Of a DNA stretch of 64,000 nucleotides, positions 57,987-64,000 are shown piece after piece. Under the pieces are notes generated by a model. It saw only the letters and a list, made by a program, of their open reading frames with translations. It did not search any database and was not told the DNA's origin. The DNA is from Streptomyces cynarae (GTDB lineage: Bacteria > Actinomycetota > Actinomycetes > Streptomycetales > Streptomycetaceae): positions 2,587,001 to 2,651,000 of the forward strand of contig NZ_CP106793.1 of assembly GCF_025642135.1 (NCBI RefSeq), given 5' to 3'. Made by a program: the position numbers and the translations under genes. Numbering within the stretch: position 1 is the first letter of the stretch; each line of letters opens with the position of its first letter.

Positions 57987-58925
57987 ATGCAATTGACCAC
58001 GTCGCCCGGCATCAGCCACAAGCAGGGCGCCACCGCCGCCCGGAGCCGCAGCCGCCGCGGGCTCCGGGCCCGGCGGTGGGCCGGCTGGCTGTTTGCCCTG
58101 CCTGCCCTCGTCTTCTATGGAGTCTTCAACTTCCGCCCGGTGCTGATGTCGATCCAGTACTCCTTCTACGACTGGGACGGGGTGGGCGCCTCCACCTGGG
58201 TGGGCCTGAAGAACTACACCGAGGTCTTCACCGACTCCGAGCAGTTCAACTCGCTGCTTCACGCCTTCTACCTGATCCTGTTCTTCACCGTCCTGCCGGT
58301 GACCCTGGCTCTGATCACCGCCTCGGTGCTGCGTCAGCTCCAGGGCCGCTTCACCGGAGCGGTGGCCCGCACCCTGCTGTTCCTGCCGCAGATCATCCCC
58401 GGCGCCGCTGCCGGCGTGGCCTGGACGTGGATGTACTCCGACAAGGGCGTGGTCAACCAGTTCCTGCGCGCCATCGGCCTCGACTCACTCGCCCGTCCGT
58501 GGCTGGCCGACTTCACCTGGTCCCTGACCGCGGTCGGCTTCATCGGCACCTGGCTGTCCACCGGCCTGTGCACGATGCTGCTGCTGGCCGGCATCGGCAA
58601 GATCGACGGCAGCCTGTACGAGGCGGCCCGCATCGACGGCGCAGGTCCCATCCGCCAGTTCCTGGTCGTCACCCTGCCCGGGCTGCGCAACGAGATCGGC
58701 GTCTGCGTCACCATCACGATCATCGCCGCGCTCGCCAGCTTCGACGTGGTCTACCTCGCCACCCAGGGCGGCCCCGGCACCCAGACGATGGTCCCCGGCG
58801 TCGCCGTCTACAACCTCGCGTTCAACGACAACCGCCTGGGTGCGGCCTCCGCTCTGGCCGTGGTCCTCACCCTGATCGTGATCGCCATCGTCGCCCCGCT
58901 CCAGCGCCTGTTCCGGGAGAAGTAA
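57987..58925 (+). CDS. Sugar ABC transporter permease (MalF type)
   Basis: 312 residues, starting 5 bases after the binding-protein gene. Six transmembrane helices are expected, beginning WAGWLFALPALVFYGVFNFRPVLMS. The EAA loop is SLYEAARIDGAGPIRQFLVVTLPGLR. It forms the channel with the next gene product. As with malEFG, no ATPase gene is present on the island. Confidence 0.93.
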   Translation: MQLTTSPGISHKQGATAARSRSRRGLRARRWAGWLFALPALVFYGVFNFRPVLMSIQYSFYDWDGVGASTWVGLKNYTEVFTDSEQFNSLLHAFYLILFFTVLPVTLALITASVLRQLQGRFTGAVARTLLFLPQIIPGAAAGVAWTWMYSDKGVVNQFLRAIGLDSLARPWLADFTWSLTAVGFIGTWLSTGLCTMLLLAGIGKIDGSLYEAARIDGAGPIRQFLVVTLPGLRNEIGVCVTITIIAALASFDVVYLATQGGPGTQTMVPGVAVYNLAFNDNRLGAASALAVVLTLIVIAIVAPLQRLFREK

Positions 58926-58929
58926 CGCC

Positions 58930-59763
58930 ATGCCCGCAACCACGCAGACACTGCGCCGACGCGCGCCCGGGCTGGTACTGATCGCAGCGGCGGCGCTCTA
59001 CTCGGTCGTACCGCTGCTGAGCATGGTCAGCGCCGCCCTCGCCCCGCAGGGCTCCTTCCCCAGCGGCCTGAGCTGGCCCACCGACCCGCACTGGCACAAC
59101 TTCGTCGATGCCTGGAACGTCGCCAACATCACCACGCTGCTGAAGTCCAGCACCCTGATCGTCCTCGGCGTCGTCCCCGTCGCGGTCCTGATATCCACGA
59201 TGGCCGCCTACGCCATCGCTGTCCTTGAGATCCCGCTGGGCCGCGTCTTCTACGCGGTGCTGGTCCTGACATTGACGCTGCCGTACGAGATCGTCATCGT
59301 CCCGCTGTATGAGCAGGTCAAGGCGATGGGCCTGCTCGGCACCCAGTGGGCGCTGATTCTGCCGCTGATCGGGATGAACATGCCGTTCGCCGTCTTCTGG
59401 ATGCGCGCCCACTTCGCAGGCGTTCCTCGCGAACTGTCGGAGGCCGCGAGCATGGACGGCGCCGGCCCCTGGCGGGCACTGCGCCACATCCATCTGCCGT
59501 TGGCCCGCCCGGCGATCGCCTCCCTGGCGCTGCTGATGTTCCTGTCCACCTGGAACCAGTTCCTGCTCGCCCTGGTGCTCATCGACGACCCCAACAAGCG
59601 CACCATGGCCGGCGCCCTGCAGGCGTTCACCACGAAATACAGCACGGACCAGGTCCTGTTGAACGCCGGCGCTCTGCTGATCATGGCTCCCACGATCCTC
59701 GTGTTCCTGTTCCTCCAACGCCACTTCGTCAAGGCGCTGCTGCAGGGCTCGGTCAAGGGCTAG
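58930..59763 (+). CDS. Sugar ABC transporter permease (MalG type)
   Basis: 277 residues, 4 bases after the previous permease gene. The EAA loop is ELSEAASMDGAGPWRALRHIHLPLARPA. Helices include LVLIAAAALYSVVPLLSMVSAAL at the start and ILVFLFLQRHFVKALLQGSVKG at the end. Second channel subunit of the island importer. Confidence 0.93.
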   Translation: MPATTQTLRRRAPGLVLIAAAALYSVVPLLSMVSAALAPQGSFPSGLSWPTDPHWHNFVDAWNVANITTLLKSSTLIVLGVVPVAVLISTMAAYAIAVLEIPLGRVFYAVLVLTLTLPYEIVIVPLYEQVKAMGLLGTQWALILPLIGMNMPFAVFWMRAHFAGVPRELSEAASMDGAGPWRALRHIHLPLARPAIASLALLMFLSTWNQFLLALVLIDDPNKRTMAGALQAFTTKYSTDQVLLNAGALLIMAPTILVFLFLQRHFVKALLQGSVKG

Positions 59764-59821
59764 CGCCAGGCATCTCCTCCTCACCCCCACACGCACACCG
59801 AACAGTCAGGAATCGAGCAAC

Positions 59822-61453
59822 GTGAGCACGGCAAACGACTCGTGGTGGCGCAACGCCGTCATCTACCAGGTCTACATACGCAGCTTCGCCGACGGCGACG
59901 GCGACGGTATCGGCGACATCGCCGGCCTCCGCTCCCGCCTGCAGTACCTGGCCTACCTCGGTGTCGACGCCATCTGGATCAACCCCTGGTACCCGTCCCC
60001 GCTGGCCGACGGCGGCTACGACGTGGCCGATTACCGCGACATCCACCCCACGTACGGCGACCTCCACGAGGCGAAGGAGCTGATCGTCGAAGCCCACGAG
60101 CTTGGCCTTCGCGTGATCCTGGACATCGTCCCCAACCACACCTCCAGCCAGCACGTCTGGTTCCAGCAGGCGTTGGCCGCAGGACCCGGCTCACCCGAGC
60201 GGAAGCGGTACATCTTCCGCGACGGCCGAGGCGAGGACGGCTCCCTGCCGCCCAACGACTGGCACGCCGCCTTCGGCGGTCCCACCTGGACCCGCACCGA
60301 CGACGGCCAGTGGTACCTGCACCTGTTCGCCCCCGAACAGCCCGACCTGAACTGGGACAACCCCGAGGTCCACGCCGAGTTCGAGTCGATCCTGCGCTTC
60401 TGGTTCGACCTCGGCGTAGACGGCTTCCGCATCGACGTCGCCCACGGCATGATCAAGGACCCAGCCCTGCCGGATCTGGGCCTGTCGGAGTTCTCCGTCC
60501 TGGCGCGCGAGGGCCAGGAGAACCACCCGCACTGGGACCGCGAGGGCATCCACGACATCTTCCGCAGCTGGCGCGCCATCGCAGACAGCTATCCCGACCG
60601 GCGCGTCTTCGTCGCCGAAGCCCACGTCCGCCCCGGTCGCCTCGCGAACTACCTGCGCCCCGACGAGCTGCACACCGCCTTCAACTTCGACTTCCTCAAA
60701 TGCCCCCTGGAGGCCGACCAGCTGCGGGAGGTCATCGACCGCAGCATCACCGACCTCGCCGCCGTAGGAGCCCCCGCCACCTGGGTCCTGTCCAACCACG
60801 ACGAAACCCGACACGTCACCCGCTACGGCCGCGCCTACACCGGCGTCACCACCCCCATGCGCGACCAGGGCCACCCCACCGACCTCGCCCTCGGCACCCG
60901 CCGCGCCCGCGCCGCCACCCTCCTCATGCTGGCCCTGCCCGGCGGCGCCTACATCTACCAGGGCGAAGAACTCGGCCTGTACGAAGTCGAGGACCTCCCC
61001 GAAGACGTCCTGCAGGACCCCACCTGGGAACGCTCCGGCCACACCCTCCGAGGCCGCGACGGCTGCCGTGTCCCCCTGCCCTGGTACGGCGACACCCCGC
61101 CCTTTGGCTTCAGCACCTCCGGAGCCGCCTCCTGGTTGCCCCAACCCGAGGACTGGAAGTCCTACACTGCCGAAGCCAACCAGGCCGATCCCGCGTCCAT
61201 GCTTCAGCTCTACCGCTCGGCCTTGCGCCTGCGCCGTACCAACGAGGGCTTGAGTGGCGAGGACTTCCGCTGGCTGAACAGCCCGGACGGCATGCTCCTC
61301 TTCGAACGCGGCAACGGCCTGCTGTGCGCGGTCAACCTCTCCGACCAGCCGATCCCGCTCCCCGACGCCTGCGATCCCCTCTTGGCATCAGGCCCTCTGG
61401 ATAGTGACGGGTTGCTGCCCCCGGACACCACGGTCTGGTTGCAGCGCCACTGA
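59822..61453 (+). CDS. Intracellular alpha-glucosidase (GH13), island paralogue
   Basis: 543 residues from GTG 59822, 58 bases after the permease gene. No signal peptide. GH13 regions are [34 protein letters not shown] and VLSNHDETRH. The overall sequence is clearly homologous to AglA (37907-39571) over its full length, but the two differ enough that recent duplication is unlikely. It should hydrolyse the alpha-glucoside brought in by the island transporter. The operon ends at the hairpin at 61513-61557. Confidence 0.93.
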   Translation: MSTANDSWWRNAVIYQVYIRSFADGDGDGIGDIAGLRSRLQYLAYLGVDAIWINPWYPSPLADGGYDVADYRDIHPTYGDLHEAKELIVEAHELGLRVILDIVPNHTSSQHVWFQQALAAGPGSPERKRYIFRDGRGEDGSLPPNDWHAAFGGPTWTRTDDGQWYLHLFAPEQPDLNWDNPEVHAEFESILRFWFDLGVDGFRIDVAHGMIKDPALPDLGLSEFSVLAREGQENHPHWDREGIHDIFRSWRAIADSYPDRRVFVAEAHVRPGRLANYLRPDELHTAFNFDFLKCPLEADQLREVIDRSITDLAAVGAPATWVLSNHDETRHVTRYGRAYTGVTTPMRDQGHPTDLALGTRRARAATLLMLALPGGAYIYQGEELGLYEVEDLPEDVLQDPTWERSGHTLRGRDGCRVPLPWYGDTPPFGFSTSGAASWLPQPEDWKSYTAEANQADPASMLQLYRSALRLRRTNEGLSGEDFRWLNSPDGMLLFERGNGLLCAVNLSDQPIPLPDACDPLLASGPLDSDGLLPPDTTVWLQRH

Positions 61454-61512
61454 CAGGCTGAGAGGGCGCGTCCCGGCCAGGTCCGTCCGCGTCCTTGGCC
61501 CACCTGAATCTG

Positions 61513-61557
61513 CCAGGGCCTGTCCGGTGTCCTCCCCGCCGACCGGGCAGGCCCTGG
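61513..61557 (+). terminator. Island operon terminator
   Basis: CCAGGGCCTGTCCGG (61513-61527) pairs with CCGGGCAGGCCCTGG (61543-61557), 15 bp with one G-U pair, 60 bases after the glucosidase stop. Confidence 0.78.
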
Positions 61558-61621
61558 CCTTCCGAAGGAAGTCGAGGCTCGCCACCTCGAGGCCCAAGGG
61601 CACAGGGCCGAGTCGACTTCA

Positions 61622-61840
61622 GCTGCACGTTCGGGGGTCAATCGCGTTCATCGTGTCGGCGATCCGCCGCAGGCCGTTTTTGTTCCTGCGAGCGTTGTGC
61701 TTGATCAGCGACGTGATGTTGTGTGCCGTTGTCGTCACAACGACCCCGGGTTCACGCTCCGGGGCTACACGCACCTCATGCCGAGCAGTGATGAACGAAC
61801 GCGGAAGGCCATCGACAGCCTGTACACGATGCCCAGTTGA
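61622..61840 (+). pseudogene. C-terminal remnant of a tyrosine recombinase (integrase)
   Basis: In one frame, ending at TGA 61838-61840, the translation includes ASVVLDQRRDVV and then HNDPGFTLRGYTHLMPSSDE and RTRKAIDSLYTMPS. H-N/S-D-P-x-F-T-L-R-x-Y-T-H-L-M-P-S-S is the usual C-terminus of actinobacterial phage-type integrases, with the nucleophile tyrosine in GYTHL. Sequence upstream of about 61660 no longer reads as integrase, and the R-H-x-x-R region is lost. The rest of the 61454-62116 gap has only the two hairpins. Confidence 0.78.
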
Positions 61841-62049
61841 CGGTAGGCGACAGAGGCCACAGGCTGCTCTCCGCGGGTGTGCCCAAGCGCCGTGGTCGAA
61901 CCACGGAGCGCAGGGCGAACAGGGCCCCGTGCTTGGCACCGCTTCGAGAGGGACGCAGTCCAGACGGCCGCATGGCCGCCGAAGGCATCAGGAACCGCCA
62001 ACCGAACTCCGTACGGCCGAAAGACGACCCAAGACCAGTGAGAAGCGGC

Positions 62050-62080
62050 CGGGGCCGACGATCCGCGATCGTCGGCCCCG
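62050..62080 (-). terminator. glnA2 terminator, right copy
   Basis: CGGGGCCGACGAT (62050-62062) pairs with ATCGTCGGCCCCG (62068-62080), 13 bp, 37 bases beyond the glnA2 stop. It is the counterpart of the hairpin at 54586-54616 and would have come in with the island. Confidence 0.85.
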
Positions 62081-62112
62081 GCGCTGAATCAGCGGGAAAC
62101 CCGCTCTGACCC

Positions 62113-62161
62113 GCCCCTACAGCACCGGCAGGTTCTTCCGCAGCTCGAACGCCGTGACCTC
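62113..62161 (-). other. Right copy of the glnA2 3' end (proposed attR)
   Basis: Covers the stop codon and last codons of intact glnA2 plus 4 bases beyond. It matches 54639-54687 at 48 of 49 positions. Under the island reading, its left part came with the element and restored the gene's end. Confidence 0.82.
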
Positions 62162-63478
62162 CGAGCGGTACTCCTCCCACTCCTGCTTCTTGTTGCGCAG
62201 GAAGAAGTCGAACACGTGCTCGCCCAGCGTCTCGGCGATCAGGTCGCTGCGCTGCATCAGCGCGAGCGCCTCGCCCAGGTTCTGCGGCAGCGGCTCGATG
62301 CCCATCGCGCGGCGCTCGGAGTCCGTCAGCGCCCACACGTCGTCCTCGGCGCCCGGAGGCAGCTCGTAGCCCTCCTCGATGCCCTTCAGGCCGGCGGCGA
62401 GCAGGACGGCGTAGGCCAGGTACGGGTTCGCGCCGGAGTCCAGCGAGCGGACCTCGACACGGGCCGAGCCCGTCTTGCCCGGCTTGTACATCGGGACCCG
62501 GACCAGGGCCGAGCGGTTGTTGTGCCCCCAGCAGATGTACGACGGCGCCTCGCCGCCGGCGCCCGCGGTGCGCTCGGTGCCGCCCCAGATGCGCTTGTAG
62601 GAGTTCACCCACTGGTTGGTGATCGCCGAGGTCTCGCCGGCGTGCCGCAGCAGGCCGGCGATGAAGGAGCGGCCCACCTTGGACAGCTGGTACTCCGCGC
62701 CGGACTCGTAGAACGCGTTCCGGTCGCCCTCGAACAGGGACAGGTGCGTGTGCATACCGGAGCCGGGGTGCTCGGAGAACGGCTTCGGCATGAAGGTGGC
62801 CTGCACGCCCTGCTCCAGCGCGACCTGCTTCATGACCAGGCGGAACGTCATGACGTTGTCGGCGGTGGACAGCGCGTCGGCGTACCGCAGGTCGATCTCC
62901 TGCTGGCCCGGGGCGCCCTCGTGGTGGGAGAACTCCACCGAGATGCCCATCGACTCCAGCATGGTGATCGCCTGGCGGCGGAAGTCCATGCCGACGTTCT
63001 GCGGGGTGTGGTCGAAGTAGCCGGAGTTGTCGGCCGGCGTCGGGCGGCTGCCGTCGAGCGGCCGGTCCTTCAGCAGGAAGAACTCGATCTCGGGGTGGGT
63101 GTAGAAGGTGAAGCCCAGGTCGGAGGCGCGGGCCAGGGCGCGCTTGAGGACGTACCGGGGGTCGGCGAAGGACGGCGAGCCGTCCGGCATGAGGATGTCG
63201 CAGAACATACGGGCCGTGCCGGGGGCCTCCGCGCGCCAGGGCAGGACCTGGAAGGTCGACGGGTCCGGCTTGGCGATCATGTCGGACTCGTAGACGCGGG
63301 CGAAGCCCTCGATGGCGGAGCCGTCGAAGCCGATGCCCTCGTCGAACGCCTGCTCAAGCTCGGCAGGGGCCACGGCCACGGACTTGAGGAAGCCCAGCAC
63401 GTCCGTGAACCACAGGCGTACGAACCGGATGTCGCGCTCCTCCAAGGTCCGGAGCACGAACTCCTGCTGCTTGTCCAT
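62117..63478 (-). CDS. glnA2: Glutamine synthetase-like GlnA2 (gamma-glutamylpolyamine synthetase in S. coelicolor)
   Basis: 453 residues from ATG 63478; ATG 63493 would put the AAGG ribosome site against the start. Type I GS landmarks are FDGSAIEGFARV, HPEIEFFLL, KPFSEHPGSGMHTHLSLF and NNRSALVRVP. The adenylylation tyrosine of GlnA is absent; the aligned segment reads DDVWALTDSERR. In S. coelicolor GlnA2 has been shown to glutamylate polyamines rather than ammonia; applying this here is inference. Its last 15 codons are duplicated at the left edge of the island. No GlnR box was found upstream. Confidence 0.93.
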   Translation of the reverse strand: MDKQQEFVLRTLEERDIRFVRLWFTDVLGFLKSVAVAPAELEQAFDEGIGFDGSAIEGFARVYESDMIAKPDPSTFQVLPWRAEAPGTARMFCDILMPDGSPSFADPRYVLKRALARASDLGFTFYTHPEIEFFLLKDRPLDGSRPTPADNSGYFDHTPQNVGMDFRRQAITMLESMGISVEFSHHEGAPGQQEIDLRYADALSTADNVMTFRLVMKQVALEQGVQATFMPKPFSEHPGSGMHTHLSLFEGDRNAFYESGAEYQLSKVGRSFIAGLLRHAGETSAITNQWVNSYKRIWGGTERTAGAGGEAPSYICWGHNNRSALVRVPMYKPGKTGSARVEVRSLDSGANPYLAYAVLLAAGLKGIEEGYELPPGAEDDVWALTDSERRAMGIEPLPQNLGEALALMQRSDLIAETLGEHVFDFFLRNKKQEWEEYRSEVTAFELRKNLPVL

Positions 63479-63710
63479 CTTCCGCTTCCCCATCCTTGCT
63501 GGTCAGGCCGCCTGTCTCCCGCACCACGGGAGGCGGTCGGGCACCTGAGCATCCCACCACAACAGCATTTCATGCGCGTTGCGGACCTTGATCGGCCGCC
63601 CGACCTCGGGCTGAACGCCTCGCATACGGCAGGTGTCCTGCTCTGAGGCCCATCTTGCCTGTTCGGCGGCCCATGCGTAATGGCCGGTCTCGCCCCTCTC
63701 CCCCCTCGTT

Positions 63711-63733
63711 AATTTGCATCTCAGATGCAAGTT
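63711..63733 (+). promoter_or_regulatory. NsrR-like nitric-oxide operator
   Basis: An 11-1-11 inverted repeat: AATTTGCATCT, C, AGATGCAAGTT, with 9 of 11 arm positions paired. The layout matches the sites bound by the iron-sulfur repressor NsrR before hmpA genes in Streptomyces. It lies 62 bases before a flavohemoglobin gene and overlaps the likely promoter. Confidence 0.65.
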
Positions 63734-63795
63734 TCATTACGGTGCCGACGGCCGAGCGGGCCGAAGCCCACCGTTCCTTCACAAAAGGAGTCCCG

Positions 63796-64000
63796 ATGCT
63801 CTCCGAGCAGTCCGCCGCCACCGTGCGCGCGACCCTCCCCGCCGTCGGCGCCTCACTGGCCGAGATCACCGAGCGCTTCTACGACGGACTGTTCGCCGCC
63901 CACCCGGAACTGCTGCGCGACCTGTTCAACCGCGGCAACCAGGCGGCCGGCACCCAGCGGCAGGCGCTGGCGGGCTCGATCGCCGCCTTCGCCACCCACC
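63796..64000 (+). CDS. hmp: Flavohemoglobin (nitric oxide dioxygenase), N-terminal part
   Basis: The first 68 codons are in the window; the gene runs past 64000. ATG 63796 has AAAGGAG 6 bases upstream. The sequence LSEQSAATVRATLPAVGASLAEITERFYDGLFAAHPELLRDLFNRGNQAAGTQRQALAGSIAAFATH matches helices A to E of the globin domain of Hmp, including F-N-R-G-N-Q, which holds a distal-pocket glutamine. Hmp converts nitric oxide to nitrate. The reductase domains must lie outside the window. The palindrome at 63711-63733 suggests derepression by nitric oxide. Confidence 0.88.
   Translation, partial: MLSEQSAATVRATLPAVGASLAEITERFYDGLFAAHPELLRDLFNRGNQAAGTQRQALAGSIAAFATH

Larger units (their letters stand above)
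54639..62161. mobile_element. Integrative island inserted at the 3' end of glnA2
   Basis: Direct repeats of 49 bp (54639-54687 and 62113-62161) bound about 7.4 kb that interrupts a terminator-glnA2 arrangement. The intact glnA2 body joins the right repeat, while the left repeat is only the gene's last codons plus terminator. A decayed tyrosine-integrase C-terminus lies next to the right repeat, the usual place for int. Cargo is a DUF6233 gene and a complete alpha-glucoside uptake and hydrolysis locus. No replication, transfer or excisionase gene is seen, so it is probably a domesticated remnant. Confidence 0.75.

Noticed and set aside
59822..61453. Reading the second alpha-glucosidase as a recent tandem duplicate of aglA
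   Set aside because: The motifs agree but the surrounding sequence differs throughout, including catalytic-region neighbours (VLSNHDETRH against VLSNHDVTRH). Its neighbours and operators are also different, so separate acquisition is more likely.
61841..62112. Possible excisionase or second small gene between the integrase remnant and the right repeat
   Set aside because: All frames give unstructured arginine-rich translations with no helix-turn-helix. Only the terminator hairpin can be supported.

Overview
This window is high-GC actinobacterial chromosome, almost certainly from a Streptomyces. The codons strongly prefer G or C in third position, genes often start with GTG, and the gene set (lipB-lipA, glnA, glnII, glnE, glnA2, htpX-pspAB, malR-malEFG-aglA) matches from memory the glnA to glnA2 region of the Streptomyces coelicolor core chromosome. 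No rRNA, tRNA, CRISPR array or intact insertion sequence was seen.

Layout. 1-16 kb: a partial lipoprotein gene, a MarP-type membrane serine protease, a GNAT acetyltransferase, two oxidoreductases, an NsdA-like regulator, lipoate synthesis (lipB, lipA), small membrane proteins, glnA with a textbook GlnR box, and the htpX-pspAB stress pair. 16-30 kb: secreted proteins, glnII with a second GlnR box, a probable cysteine-type leader peptide ahead of a winged-helix regulator, a NarL-type two-component system, a DUF1996 secreted protein, a frameshifted membrane protein gene, a TetR regulator and a receiver-PP2C phosphatase. 30-44.6 kb: a maltodextrin regulon with a secreted amylopullulanase of about 1,800 residues, a secreted alpha-amylase, an intracellular alpha-glucosidase, malG, malF, malE and the divergent LacI-type repressor malR. 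CTTGCAG-type operators lie in front of several of these genes. 44.6-54.6 kb: a PAP2 phosphatase, glnE, an array of about 19 tandem repeats of roughly 31 bp, a frameshifted DUF72 gene, a phosphoesterase-transporter-TolB-like operon and a DUF899 gene.

54.6-62.2 kb is the most interesting part. The last codons and the terminator of the glutamine synthetase gene glnA2 (62117-63478) are duplicated about 7.4 kb away, at 54586-54687. Between the copies lie a DUF6233 gene, a second complete alpha-glucoside locus (LacI repressor, binding protein, two permeases, alpha-glucosidase, own operators) and, beside the right copy, a decayed C-terminal remnant of a tyrosine integrase with its YTHLMPSS motif. 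I read this as a domesticated integrative island that used the 3' end of glnA2 as its attachment site and regenerated the gene end on insertion. The window closes with the start of a flavohemoglobin gene behind an NsrR-like 23-bp palindrome.

Two systems link the window. For nitrogen, GlnA, GlnII, the adenylyltransferase GlnE and the GS-like GlnA2 all lie here, and GlnR boxes precede glnA and glnII. For carbon, secreted enzymes cut starch or glycogen to maltodextrins, MalEFG imports them and intracellular GH13 glucosidases finish hydrolysis. Neither transporter encodes its own ATPase, as expected if both use the shared Streptomyces ATPase MsiK.
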